A stretch of DNA of 53,019 bases from Flemingiibacterium sp964603455 (GCA_964603455.1 CAZRVL010000010.1:1-53019); one strand, 5' to 3'. Shown: positions 7,837 through 17,162, counted from the first letter of the stretch. The notes: generated from the sequence alone by a model not told the origin. Program-made: numbers and translations.

Positions 7837-9141
7837 GTGATCAATATCACTAAGCAGAAAATAAGAGAGACGCTTGAGAAGATGTATATAGACAATCTCA
7901 ATCGCTCTGAAAAAAGACTTGATACTGTAGAGCTTTCCGAATATTCAGAGCTGGTCAGGATCGAGAATGGTCTTGAAATATGGACAGATGCACTGCAACA
8001 GGCGATATGTGAGCATGAAATCGTTATCGTTCCGGCGCGTGATACTGCATATTATATAGATGATACCATTATCATAGGCTCGAACCGCTCTTTAAAGGCA
8101 TATGGTGCAACATTAAAGCTTACACCTGGCTGCGGTAGGATGATGTTCAGAAATTCTTCGGTTGCGGACGGAACTCACTACAGAATAAAGGATGTCGAGA
8201 AGGATTCGGATATATCAATATTCGGAGGTAGCTACGAGGATTCATTGCCATCGAGGGACGGACAAAAAAGAACCGGAAGATATGATGACAGCAATGCTTT
8301 TTTCGGTGCGGGGGCAATGCTCTTCTTCAATAATATGAAGCATCTTACGATAAAAGACGTAAAGATAATACACAGAGGCGGATTTGCAATTCAGGTCGGA
8401 GATATTGATTCAGCTGTTTTTGAAGGTATCAGATTTGATGAATGCCGTGCCGATGGAGTACACATAAACGGAAATTCTTCGAATATACTCTGCCGTGATA
8501 TAATGGGAGAGGTTGGCGATGACATAGTTGCGCTCAATGCGTATGACTGGCAGAATTCATCGGTCAATTTCGGACCTATTAAAAATGTGTTTTGTGAAAA
8601 CATAGAGCTGCCGCCGAACGGCAGATATAAGGCTGTGAGAATGCTTCCGGGAAAGTATTATTTCGATGACGGAGAGACGATCGAATGCTCGCTTTCGGAT
8701 ATTTATTTTAAGGATGTACGCGGAATACGCACATTCAAGCTATATTTCCAGACTCCTAGATATAAGCTCGGCGAAGCTCCCGAACGCGGAGATGTTGGAA
8801 GCGCGGATAATATTTATTTTGAAAATATAACAATAGATCTTGCCGATCCGATAGACAAGCTTCCCGAATATATGAACTCTGATCCGAAATGGGGAAGTAT
8901 AGCGGCATTTGAGTTTGGCTCAGAGATAGGAAATATCTCACTCGAAAATATCGATCTGACTCTCCACCGTGACAGATTTCCGTATTCATATCTGATCTAT
9001 TCTGGAGCGAAATCCTCTATAGTTGACGGATATGAGATATTCGATCCGGATATAAAGTATTCGGTGAAGAACATCGAGCTCAAAAACATAAAAATAAACG
9101 GTGGAGATATGTTGCCGGAACACATAAGGATAGAGGAATAA
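7837..9141 (+). CDS. Right-handed beta-helix protein, distant polygalacturonase (GH28) relative
   Basis: About 434 residues, no signal peptide. Repeated short strands such as ISIFGGSYED, LTIKDVKIIHRG, VFEGIRFDECRADGVHINGNSSN and IYFENITIDL build a parallel beta-helix. RADGVHINGN and VGDDIVALNA occupy the places of the GH28 motifs NTDG and DD, but no GHG or RIK motif is seen, so hydrolase activity of the classical kind is doubtful; an epimerase, lyase or degenerate glycosidase is possible. The start is uncertain. AAAGAGGTGATC at 7832-7843 is an almost perfect Shine-Dalgarno, yet the in-frame codon at the right distance is ATC (7846); GTG at 7837 lies inside the Shine-Dalgarno and the first ATG is at 7882. 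First gene of the operon; the GH2 gene follows 3 bases after. Confidence 0.72.
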   Translation: MINITKQKIRETLEKMYIDNLNRSEKRLDTVELSEYSELVRIENGLEIWTDALQQAICEHEIVIVPARDTAYYIDDTIIIGSNRSLKAYGATLKLTPGCGRMMFRNSSVADGTHYRIKDVEKDSDISIFGGSYEDSLPSRDGQKRTGRYDDSNAFFGAGAMLFFNNMKHLTIKDVKIIHRGGFAIQVGDIDSAVFEGIRFDECRADGVHINGNSSNILCRDIMGEVGDDIVALNAYDWQNSSVNFGPIKNVFCENIELPPNGRYKAVRMLPGKYYFDDGETIECSLSDIYFKDVRGIRTFKLYFQTPRYKLGEAPERGDVGSADNIYFENITIDLADPIDKLPEYMNSDPKWGSIAAFEFGSEIGNISLENIDLTLHRDRFPYSYLIYSGAKSSIVDGYEIFDPDIKYSVKNIELKNIKINGGDMLPEHIRIEE

Positions 9142-9144
9142 AAA

Positions 9145-11412
9145 ATGAAAAAGATATGTATTTCAAAGAACTGGATGCTGAACGCTCCGGGTACTAACGG
9201 ATGGAAGAATGTCGATCTTCCGAACGATTATTCGATAACACAACCGAGAACACCGAATGCACCCGGCGGCGGTTCGAACGGCTTCTTTCAGGGCGGCTTC
9301 GGAACTTATACAAAGGAACTGGATATTCCGGCTGAAAAGAAGCATTATATACTCGATATTGACGGCGCATATATGTGTTCGAGCGTGTATCTCGGCGAAT
9401 TTCTGCTCGAAAAGCATCCGCACGGATATACACCGTTTTTGGTCGATCTCACAAAGCGTATAAAATTCGGTGAAAAGAACACACTAAAGATAACCACCGA
9501 CGCGCTGCAATGCTCGACAAGATGGTATTCTGGCGCGGGAATATACCGTGATGTGTATTTGTATGAAGGCGGAGACGTGCGCATAGAGCCGTGGGATCTC
9601 TATGTTAAGACTCCTGAGACCGACACGGTAAATGTATTCTGTAAGGTAACAGCTGATAAAAAGACCGATATTACCGTTCGTTTTGAGATATTCGATGCCG
9701 ATGGAAAAGCTGTCGTGGTCACTGATGTAAAGGCTGAAGCTGACGGAAAATGCGATGTAAGTGCTGAATTTAAGATAGCCGATGCGAAGCTTTGGAATGT
9801 CGAAGAGCCGTATCTTTATACGCTTCGTGCGACGGTTATCGAGAAAAATGATGAGATGGATTCCGCAGAGCTGAAATTCGGTATACGCACGCTATCCGCA
9901 GATGCTAAGAACGGTCTTCTCATAAACGGAAGGTCGATAAAAATGCGTGGCGGCTGCATACACCATGATCACGGAGTTCTTGGAGCAGCAGATTATCCTG
10001 CCGCGTGCCGTCGAAAGATCGAAAAATTAAAGGAAGCCGGCTTCAACTCACTCAGGATCGCACATAATCCTCCGTCTGAGACACTTATGGAAATTTGTGA
10101 TGAGCTTGGAATCATCGTGATGGATGAGGCGTTTGACTGCTGGAGACTTCCGAAGGGCGGAGCGTTCAACTATCACCGTTATTTCGATGATTGGTGGGAG
10201 CGCGATATTGAAGCTATGGTGCTGCGTGACAGACGGCACACATCCGTTATTGCCTTTTCAACAGGAAACGAGATACCGGAAAGTAATGGAAACAGTGACG
10301 GAGATGAATGGTCAAAGCGACTTTCGGACAAAGTAAGAGAGCTTGACGATTCGAGACTTGTTACTTCGGCGACCTACTGCATGAGCAAGACCAGTGACAT
10401 TTGGGCTGAAAAGGTGAAGGGATATTACGCGCCACTCGATATTTGTGGATATAATTATCTTTTTGATATATACGAAAAGGATCACGAAAAATTCCCTGAT
10501 CGAGTCATTTGGGGCTCTGAGACACACGCTATAAGATTCTACGATTCATGGGATGCCACTCTGAAGAACTCATATGTATTGGGCGATTTCACGTGGACTG
10601 CATACGATAATCTCGGTGAGGTCGGTACAGGACGCGGAATGTGGGCAAGAGACGGTGTTATAAAAGGAATAAGCTTAAGTGGGTATCCTTGGCGTTCCTG
10701 CTATCAGGGCGACCTCGACCTCTGTGGATACAGACGACCGCAATCGTATTTCAGAGAATCAGTGTGGCTCGGAAATGTCACGGCTCTTTACACCACTCAT
10801 CCAGAGCATTACGGTGAAGGCTATACCGGAACAGGCTGGCATTGGTATGATGTGCTTGACTCGTGGACATTCGATGATAAATATATCGGAAAGCCGGTAA
10901 AGTGTGAGGTATATACCGATGCAGACGAGGTTGAATGGTTCATCAACGGAAGAAGTCTCGGACGCTCTGAGGCGGTCAAAAATATCGCATATATGGATGT
11001 TCCGTATGAGAAGGGTGAGCTGTCGGTAATATCGTATAAGAACGGTGAAAAGCATGGCGAAGCTTCGCTCAAGACTGTAGGAATGGCTGCAAAGCTCGTG
11101 GTAGTTCCGGAGAAGAATGAGCTTCGTGCGGATAATAGAGACCTCTGCTATTTTGACATAACAGTTACAGATGAAAACGGTGAGCGTGTTCCGGATGCAA
11201 TAATCGAAATAAGCTGCATAACCGATAACTGTGAGCTACTCGGAATATTCAGTGGAGACCCGAAGAACTGTGATCAGTACGGCTCGAATATCTGTCATAC
11301 CTTTGAAGGACGCGCAGTCGCTATCGTCAAGACCGACTGTCCGGGTGAGGCAAAAATAAACGTCGGTGGAAGAAAAATAAGCTCAGGTAGCGCAACGGTA
11401 AGTGCTGTTTGA
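9145..11412 (+). CDS. Glycoside hydrolase family 2 (beta-galactosidase-like)
   Basis: 755 residues with the GH2 domain order: sugar-binding jelly roll (about 1-140, with WYSGAGIYRDVYL), immunoglobulin-like domain (about 145-250), TIM barrel (about 255-520) and two C-terminal beta domains. The barrel carries KMRGGCIHHDHGVLGA, the acid/base Glu376 in STGNEIPE, and the nucleophile Glu459 in VIWGSETHA. It probably releases a beta-linked galactose or glucuronate/galacturonate from an imported oligosaccharide. No signal peptide, so cytosolic. It begins 3 bases after the beta-helix gene, with AGAGGA inside that gene's end as ribosome site. Exact sugar specificity cannot be told from these motifs. 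Confidence 0.88.
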   Translation: MKKICISKNWMLNAPGTNGWKNVDLPNDYSITQPRTPNAPGGGSNGFFQGGFGTYTKELDIPAEKKHYILDIDGAYMCSSVYLGEFLLEKHPHGYTPFLVDLTKRIKFGEKNTLKITTDALQCSTRWYSGAGIYRDVYLYEGGDVRIEPWDLYVKTPETDTVNVFCKVTADKKTDITVRFEIFDADGKAVVVTDVKAEADGKCDVSAEFKIADAKLWNVEEPYLYTLRATVIEKNDEMDSAELKFGIRTLSADAKNGLLINGRSIKMRGGCIHHDHGVLGAADYPAACRRKIEKLKEAGFNSLRIAHNPPSETLMEICDELGIIVMDEAFDCWRLPKGGAFNYHRYFDDWWERDIEAMVLRDRRHTSVIAFSTGNEIPESNGNSDGDEWSKRLSDKVRELDDSRLVTSATYCMSKTSDIWAEKVKGYYAPLDICGYNYLFDIYEKDHEKFPDRVIWGSETHAIRFYDSWDATLKNSYVLGDFTWTAYDNLGEVGTGRGMWARDGVIKGISLSGYPWRSCYQGDLDLCGYRRPQSYFRESVWLGNVTALYTTHPEHYGEGYTGTGWHWYDVLDSWTFDDKYIGKPVKCEVYTDADEVEWFINGRSLGRSEAVKNIAYMDVPYEKGELSVISYKNGEKHGEASLKTVGMAAKLVVVPEKNELRADNRDLCYFDITVTDENGERVPDAIIEISCITDNCELLGIFSGDPKNCDQYGSNICHTFEGRAVAIVKTDCPGEAKINVGGRKISSGSATVSAV

Positions 11413-11459
11413 CAAAAAATCAAAATAAATGCTGAATAACAGAAAGGATGGTCATATTA

Positions 11460-11771
11460 ATGATCAGTTTTACCAAAGATAATTTTAAAGAGGAAACTAC
11501 CTCGGAGCTTCCGGTAATGGTGGATTTCTGGGCGGAGTGGTGCGGTCCTTGCAGAATGCTTTCCCCGATAATCGAGCAGATAGCCGATGAATATGAAGGC
11601 GTTTTAAAGGTAGGAAAGGTCAATGTTGATGAAGAACCTGAGCTTGCCGCTGCGTTCAATGTAGAGAGCATACCGACTGTTATAGTAATAAAGGACGGGG
11701 TTGTAGCCGAGGTATCTGTCGGTTATAAGCCGAAGTCAGAGCTTTTGAAGCTTGTAGGGATAGAAGACTGA
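11460..11771 (+). CDS. trxA: Thioredoxin
   Basis: 103-residue cytosolic dithiol reductase. The active site WCGPC gives Cys28 and Cys31, and the cis-Pro motif is in VESIPTVIVI near residue 75. Length and order fit classical thioredoxin. The start ATG at 11460 follows GAAAGGATGG; a start 12 bases upstream is possible but less well placed. It sits 47 bases after the GH2 gene and one base before the PHP-phosphatase gene, so it is embedded in a glycan-use operon, an uncommon place for a housekeeping reductase. No separate promoter is evident in the short gap. Confidence 0.92.
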   Translation: MISFTKDNFKEETTSELPVMVDFWAEWCGPCRMLSPIIEQIADEYEGVLKVGKVNVDEEPELAAAFNVESIPTVIVIKDGVVAEVSVGYKPKSELLKLVGIED

Positions 11772-11772
11772 G

Positions 11773-12608
11773 ATGCCCGAAGCTTTATTAAATAGATTTG
11801 CCGATATGCACACACACACAGACCATTCTATTGATGGAAAAGCATCTGCGGATGATATGTGTGCTGCCGCGTATCGGCTCGGACTTAGGGCTATTGATAT
11901 ATCTGATCACTGTGATGTGAATCGTGATGCCGAGCTTCATTGCTTTGAACAAAGCTNNNNNNNNNNTCGATAGCCGATGCACTTCGTCTGAAAAATGAAT
12001 ATCAGGGCAGGATGAAGGTGCTTTGCGGCATAGAGATAGGAAATCCGCATTGGAATCCCGAGATTGCCGAAAAATGCTCGAAAATAGATGGGTTAGACTG
12101 CATTATCGGCTCTGTCCACCGCATACGGTATGAGGGGGAAGAGCTGATCACGACAAAGGGCGATTATGAGCATATGTCAAAAGAGCATATATCCGGACTT
12201 GTCAGAAAGTATTTTGAGGATATTATCCTCATGATCGACACGGTACATCCTGATATCCTTGCACATCCGACCTATATGTTCAGGTACATAGTCGGTCATC
12301 ATCATATTCCTCTCGATATAACGGAGTATGCAGACGAGACAGATCGTATTCTAAAAAGGATAATTTCCGATGGTGTCGCACTTGAGGTAAACACTCAGAT
12401 AATGAAGGAAAGCATAGCCGAATATGACATTTATCTTCTCGAACGCTATTATGAGCTCGGAGGAAGACTGATAACTCTCGGTTCGGATGCCCATAGCTGT
12501 GACAGGCTCGCAAATTCGTTCATATATGCGGCAAAGGAGCTTCTCAGGATCGGATTTTGCGGAGCTTGTATTGTTGAAGAGCGTTGCTTTAATATTTGTA
12601 AATTCTAA
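11773..12608 (+). CDS. PHP-domain phosphatase, histidinol-phosphatase-like; interrupted by an assembly gap
   Basis: Metal-dependent phosphoesterase of the PHP superfamily, similar to histidinol-phosphatase HisK. The first half has MHTHTDHSIDG and DISDHCD; after the gap come GIEIGNP, IGSVHR, ILAHPT and TLGSDAHSCDR, giving the expected His/Asp/Glu ligands in order. The 10 Ns at 11957-11966 split the gene. The 5' and 3' parts are in different frames across 10 bases, so the true missing length must be 2 mod 3 (8, 11, 14 and so on), or there is a frameshift. Total length of about 278 residues is normal for the family. It starts one base after the trxA stop and its TAA overlaps the next frame's first ATG. 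No his genes are nearby, so histidine synthesis is not implied. Confidence 0.8.
11957..11966. other. Assembly gap (10 Ns)
   Basis: A run of 10 unknown bases within the PHP-phosphatase gene. The length is likely a placeholder, since the flanking reading frames do not join across 10 bases. Confidence 0.98.
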
Positions 12609-12622
12609 TGGAGAATGAAGAT

Positions 12623-14791
12623 ATGGATAATAAATATTTCTTCGGAGACGCAAAATGGATGTCTCCGGATTCACAAGGTGTTTTTTGCGTCAGAGGTGAA
12701 TTTGGACTTCCCGAAAATGTCGTTTCGGCAAATATAACCTTGTGCGGCCTCGGAATGTATGAATTGAGAGTAAACGGTAAGGTCATAGGAGATGATCTGT
12801 TCGGTACGCTCTATACTGATTTTCACGAATACGAGTCTCAGGAATGCACTGCGAATTTCGGTGAAAAGCTTGCTCACAGGATATATGTTTCAAAATTTGA
12901 CATAAGCGAAAATATCTCGGATAAGAACTGTATCGGAGTTATGTTAGCTCCCGGATGGTATCGTGCCGATCACAAAACACACTTATCAACAAATTACGGC
13001 GATCCTATGCTTTGTTTTAGAATATGCTGTAAGACTGCCGACGGTGCGGAGATAGAAATACTGTCAGATGATAAGCTTCGTTTCAGACAGAGCAATATCG
13101 TTTCGCACTATTTCTTCCTTGGCGAGGAGCATGACTATACATTCGATCTGTTGGGTTGGGACAAGTTTGGATATGATGCTTCAAATTGGAGCAGCTTAAC
13201 GGAAAAGCCTGCGCCGAACACCGAATTTTATGAACCCTCGGATTGTCCTCCCGACCGCGTTATACGCATTATAAAGCCTGAATTTATCGGTGAAGTCGAT
13301 GACGGATTTATTTATGATGCGGGCGAGAATATAACCGGTACTCCGGTCTTGAAGCAGGTATTGGGAGAGCGCGGAGAAAAGCTTGTGTTCAAGGTCTCCG
13401 AAAGACTTAAGGACGGAGATATTGAGGACTATACGAACCACAATCAGACCTCATCTTTTATAACCGACGGGGACTATGAACGTGAATATAAGCTGCGCTT
13501 TATGTGGAATGGCTTCAGATATATAAAGGTATCAAAAAATGCGAAGCTCGATTCGATCGAGGTGATTCATTCGGATGTCAAGGTAAGTTCAGATTTCAAG
13601 TCATCGAGCAAAATATTGAATTGGATATATTCAACATTTATCAGAACTCAGCTCGACAATATGCACTGTGGCATACCGTCTGATTGTCCGCACATTGAAA
13701 AGCGCGGATATACCGGAGACGGTGAACTGATAGCTGAATGTGCTATGCTCATGCTCGATTCCGAGAGCTTTTATAGAAAGTGGCTCGGAGATATATCCGA
13801 CTGTCAGGACAGGATCAGCGGTCATGTCCAGTATACTGCTCCTTATACTCGTTCGGGCGGAGGTCCCGGCGGTTGGGGATGCGCTATAGCTGAAGTGCCG
13901 TATGTGTACTGGAAGCGTTACGGAAAGACCGATCACATAAAGCAGTTTTTGCCGCAGATACGCGCATATTTTGAATATCTCGAAGCACACAGCGAAGACG
14001 GACTTGTGACAAGTGATCAAAAGGGCGAATGGTGTCTCGGAGATTGGTGTACTGCCGAGGATATAGCTATCCCTGTACCGTATGTAAACACGTATTTCTA
14101 CATAAAAACTCTTAACCGCATAATTGAGATGAGCAATGCGGTCGGAGAGAACGAATATACAGAAGAATATATCGCGCTTTGTGAGAAAAAGAAGGATGTG
14201 CTGAATGCAAATTATTTCGATCCTGCGACCGGTGATTACTGCGGCGGTATTCAGGGTGCAAACGCATTTGCGCTCGACATCGGACTCGGCGATGACAGAA
14301 CACTTGAAAATCTCGTAAAGAAATATGACAGTGAGAATGATTTCGGCTTCGATACCGGAATATTCGGAACTGACATACTTGTCCGCGTTTTGTTTGAGAG
14401 AGGGTACAAGGATGTTGCCTATAAGCTTCTGACATCCGAGCAGAAATATTCATTTGGCAGATGGATGAACGATGGTTGCACGACCTTCCCGGAATATTGG
14501 ACATATAAGCGTTCTCAGAATCATCCGATGTTCGGTGCAGTTACTAAGTATCTTTTCAGTGAGCTGCTTGGAATAAAGCAGATCGGAGAAGGATATGGAA
14601 AAATAGATATTTCTCCTAAATTTATCGATGCGCTCGAATATGTCGAGGGATATATAACAATCGATGCGGGAAAGATATTTGTTAAGATCGAAAACGGTAT
14701 TGAAGGCAGAAAGCTGAGTGTCGAGATACCTGATGGTGTTGACGCTTGGTATGACGGAAGGAAACTTGATTCCGGGGTCAATGTGTTTTAA
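12623..14791 (+). CDS. Alpha-L-rhamnosidase (GH78)
   Basis: 722 residues. Beta-sandwich domains at the N terminus (YELRVNGKVIGDD and GVMLAPGWY are the GH78 signature of the first two domains), then an (alpha/alpha)6 barrel with GIPSDCPHIEKRGYTGDGEL near residue 350, where Glu359 fits the general acid, and GEWCLGDWCTAED further on. The C-terminal beta domain ends the protein. No signal peptide, so it acts on imported rhamnose-capped oligosaccharides. I chose the ATG at 12623 because GGAG (12610-12613) stands 9 bases before it; the ATG at 12608 overlapping the previous stop lacks a ribosome site and would add only 5 residues. This is the second rhamnosidase in the window and is clearly diverged from the one at 3559-5652. 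Confidence 0.9.
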   Translation: MDNKYFFGDAKWMSPDSQGVFCVRGEFGLPENVVSANITLCGLGMYELRVNGKVIGDDLFGTLYTDFHEYESQECTANFGEKLAHRIYVSKFDISENISDKNCIGVMLAPGWYRADHKTHLSTNYGDPMLCFRICCKTADGAEIEILSDDKLRFRQSNIVSHYFFLGEEHDYTFDLLGWDKFGYDASNWSSLTEKPAPNTEFYEPSDCPPDRVIRIIKPEFIGEVDDGFIYDAGENITGTPVLKQVLGERGEKLVFKVSERLKDGDIEDYTNHNQTSSFITDGDYEREYKLRFMWNGFRYIKVSKNAKLDSIEVIHSDVKVSSDFKSSSKILNWIYSTFIRTQLDNMHCGIPSDCPHIEKRGYTGDGELIAECAMLMLDSESFYRKWLGDISDCQDRISGHVQYTAPYTRSGGGPGGWGCAIAEVPYVYWKRYGKTDHIKQFLPQIRAYFEYLEAHSEDGLVTSDQKGEWCLGDWCTAEDIAIPVPYVNTYFYIKTLNRIIEMSNAVGENEYTEEYIALCEKKKDVLNANYFDPATGDYCGGIQGANAFALDIGLGDDRTLENLVKKYDSENDFGFDTGIFGTDILVRVLFERGYKDVAYKLLTSEQKYSFGRWMNDGCTTFPEYWTYKRSQNHPMFGAVTKYLFSELLGIKQIGEGYGKIDISPKFIDALEYVEGYITIDAGKIFVKIENGIEGRKLSVEIPDGVDAWYDGRKLDSGVNVF

Positions 14792-14811
14792 CAAAATTAG
14801 ATTCTGATGTT

Positions 14812-14871
14812 CACAGCTTTGTCAGTATATGCTTCAAACGAGCATATACTGGCAAGTTTTCGTGGGCTGTG
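14812..14871 (+). other. Nested inverted repeats between two operon genes
   Basis: An 11-bp perfect stem (CAGTATATGCT with AGCATATACTG, 7-base loop, 14823-14851) lies inside an outer 6-bp stem (CACAGC 14812-14817 with GCTGTG 14866-14871). The bases after the inner stem (GCAAGTTTT) make a poor terminator tail. It could be a partial terminator, an RNA-processing site or a protein site. Confidence 0.55.
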
Positions 14872-14939
14872 TCATGAGAGAGCATTGCTTTGAGGCTTTT
14901 AAATTTATTGATCGATATTTAGGATCAGGAGATGACATT

Positions 14940-15893
14940 ATGGCAAAAATTAAAATTTGTGTATTTTCCGATTATCATTATTCGGAAGCACATCCGTGGG
15001 GACAAAATGGACTTGATGAAATAATAGAACGAGCGCACAGCGCAAATGTCGATGTACTTATGCACTGTGGTGATTTTTCGGTAAATGCCGGAGATAACAA
15101 AGGTTTTATTGATAAATTTGTCAACAATAAGTATAATATCCCTGTCGTATTTTGCTACGGCAATCACGAATTGCAAGAAATAGATTCATTGGAAGAATTG
15201 AATCGCGCATATGGGATCGAAAACAGCTATTATTTTAAAGAGATCAATGGTTTCAGATTTATCGTGCTCGATGCCAATTGGTGGCGTGATGATGACGGTT
15301 CGCTGCATCGCTATCCCGGAAGGTCGGTCGGCAGTCCCAAGGGATGGGATTATGATCACAATATTATTTCCGCGGAACAATTTGAATGGTTCAAGGAAAC
15401 TATGGAAACTTCAAAGCTTCCTTGCATAATTTTGAGCCATACGCCGATATGGAAATCGGTAAGAGCTGAGCATATCGCTATTATGCAGGCGATAGACGAG
15501 GTAAACGACAGAAATCCCGGCAGGGTAATGATGTATTTTAACGGACATCTGCACAGAAACAATATCGCACTTATAAATCGTGTCGTCCATTTTAATGTAA
15601 ATTCAACATATGACGGAGAATGGCAACCTAAAAAGCACGATCTGTTCCCGAAGGAGTATTTGGAAAAATATCCTTCGATGTCACAATGCTCTATCTTTAA
15701 CGATCCATTATCAGCTATAGTTGAGATAGAGGATAACGGGCATATTAAGATCAACGGTATGGAGACTTCGTATGTGTATGGAGTATCTCCCGAAATGTAC
15801 GGCGGTCCATTCAGATCGGCTTATGGTATAGCCGAGCCCAGAATTTCAAGTGCGGAGTTCTTTTTGAGATACGGAAAAGAAAATGAACTCTGA
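14940..15893 (+). CDS. Calcineurin-like metallophosphoesterase
   Basis: 317 residues, cytosolic. Metal ligands appear in the family order: FSDYHY (Asp and His) near residue 10, MHCGDFS, YGNHELQ, ILSHTP and FNGHLHRN. It would hydrolyse a phosphomonoester or diester; the substrate is unknown. AGGAG lies 8 bases before the ATG at 14940, which fixes the start, although the frame stays open further upstream with ATGs at 14829 and 14874. It is the last gene of the operon begun at 7784 and ends just before a strong terminator. The presence of an SDYHYSEAHPWG opening rather than the usual SDTH is typical of the sugar-operon-linked clade (inference). Confidence 0.83.
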   Translation: MAKIKICVFSDYHYSEAHPWGQNGLDEIIERAHSANVDVLMHCGDFSVNAGDNKGFIDKFVNNKYNIPVVFCYGNHELQEIDSLEELNRAYGIENSYYFKEINGFRFIVLDANWWRDDDGSLHRYPGRSVGSPKGWDYDHNIISAEQFEWFKETMETSKLPCIILSHTPIWKSVRAEHIAIMQAIDEVNDRNPGRVMMYFNGHLHRNNIALINRVVHFNVNSTYDGEWQPKKHDLFPKEYLEKYPSMSQCSIFNDPLSAIVEIEDNGHIKINGMETSYVYGVSPEMYGGPFRSAYGIAEPRISSAEFFLRYGKENEL

Positions 15894-15945
15894 TAAGATA
15901 GCATTTATGCAGTAAAATTATGCTCATTTAATATGCGTAAAACAA

Positions 15946-15989
15946 AAGATCACAGAGATGTATGCCAAAAGCAGATTCTCTGTGATCTT
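15946..15989. terminator. Bidirectional terminator
   Basis: AAGATCACAGAGA pairs with TCTCTGTGATCTT (13 bp, 18-base loop). The tail is TATTTTTAT on the plus strand and TTTTGTTTT on the minus strand, so it serves both the metallophosphoesterase and the LacI-family gene. Confidence 0.9.
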
Positions 15990-15994
15990 TATTT

Positions 15995-17014
15995 TTATAT
16001 CGAGCTTTCCGTACTGGATTCTCTTATTACCAAATTCAGGGGTAGCTCTATCTGCTCTATCTCAGGCTTTTGCCCTGAGCGAATGGCTCTGAGTACGGCT
16101 TCGCCTGCCTGCTCACCGAGCTCGTATTTCGGCATTTCTATTGTCGATATTGTAGGTGTGGTGAGTGATGTGACATAGGTGTTGTCAAAGCCGATCAGCT
16201 TTATATCCTCCGGCACACGTTTACCGGCTGCCTTCAGCGACTGCATAGCTCCAGCAGCCGATAGGTCGTTTGATGCGAATATCCCGTCAAATTTTCCGTT
16301 ATCCATCAGCTTGTTCGCAGCATCTCTGCCGCCTTGAAGCGTGAAATCTCCATCGGCTATCCTCCAATATGGTATCTCTATTCCGGCATCCTTGTATATC
16401 TCGCGGAATCCGTTTAAGCGATCTATAGACCACGGAGCTTCGTGTTTGCCGAATATATGTGCGGCGCGCTTTACACCTGACGATAAGAGATGCTCGGCAG
16501 CCATCCTTCCGCCCTTGGTATTGTCGGAAAATACACTTGTAAGATTATATTCTGTCAGGTCGCGCTCTATCGCAATTACCGGAACAGGCTTCGACCTACA
16601 GTAAAGGTCGGACAGCGCAGTGAGAAAGCGTTCATTCGTGCTTACAGAGTCGATGATTATTCCGTCCACTCTCGAATCGATAAGAGTGCGCACATATTTC
16701 TGCTCCATTGCCATTGAAAAATTAGTTGAGTAAAAATTTATTATATATCCGTTTTTTTCAAGTACTCCTTGAAGACCGCTTATTACCGCCGGAAAAAATG
16801 CACTGTCTATTGATGGAACTATGAAGCCGATCACCTTCGAGCTGTTGGATTTCAGGCTGCTTGCCGCAGGATCTACACTGTATCCTAACTTTTCTATTGC
16901 CTGTTCTATCTTTTCGCGTGTTTTTTCGGAGACTTTATTTTTGCCGTGCAAAGCGTTTGACACGCTCGATATTGATACTCCTGCTTCTCTTGCTACATCA
17001 TATATTGTTGCCAT
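15995..17014 (-). CDS. LacI-family transcriptional regulator
   Basis: 339-residue repressor. The N-terminal helix-turn-helix reads MATIYDVAREAGVSISSVSNALHG, followed by the hinge KLGYSVDPAASSLKSNSS, which inserts in the minor groove; residues 60 onward form the periplasmic-binding-like sensor (VIGFIVPSID, SRVDGIIID, LIGFDNTYVTSLTTPTIST). The start is set by AAAGGAATAAAGGA directly before ATGGCA; 11 more upstream residues would be atypical. It is divergent from the cupin and GHL6 genes, whose promoter holds a palindrome centred on CG, the form of LacI-family operators. It therefore very likely represses that operon until a sugar ligand binds. The ligand is not deducible. Confidence 0.93.
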   Translation of the reverse strand: MATIYDVAREAGVSISSVSNALHGKNKVSEKTREKIEQAIEKLGYSVDPAASSLKSNSSKVIGFIVPSIDSAFFPAVISGLQGVLEKNGYIINFYSTNFSMAMEQKYVRTLIDSRVDGIIIDSVSTNERFLTALSDLYCRSKPVPVIAIERDLTEYNLTSVFSDNTKGGRMAAEHLLSSGVKRAAHIFGKHEAPWSIDRLNGFREIYKDAGIEIPYWRIADGDFTLQGGRDAANKLMDNGKFDGIFASNDLSAAGAMQSLKAAGKRVPEDIKLIGFDNTYVTSLTTPTISTIEMPKYELGEQAGEAVLRAIRSGQKPEIEQIELPLNLVIRESSTESSI

Positions 17015-17062
17015 TCCTTTATTCCTTTCCCGAAGTTTATTTTGCACAGACTTATATTATAT

Positions 17063-17091
17063 ATTATACCATAAATCCGCACATAATGCAA
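17063..17091 (-). promoter_or_regulatory. Promoter of the LacI-family regulator
   Basis: Minus strand TTGCAT, 17 bases, TATAAT with TGG before the -10. Confidence 0.75.
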
Positions 17092-17107
17092 TAGTATTCA
17101 TACTGCG

Positions 17108-17147
17108 AATACTGCACAAAAATCAAAATTAAAATTTGTGCAGTATT
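17108..17147. repeat. 13-bp inverted repeat between divergent promoters
   Basis: AATACTGCACAAA and TTTGTGCAGTATT are perfect complements separated by 14 bases, lying between the -35 boxes of the LacI gene and the cupin operon. On the plus strand a T-run follows, so it resembles a terminator, but no gene ends here; an operator is the alternative. Confidence 0.6.
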
Positions 17148-17162
17148 TTTCGCTTTACCCCC

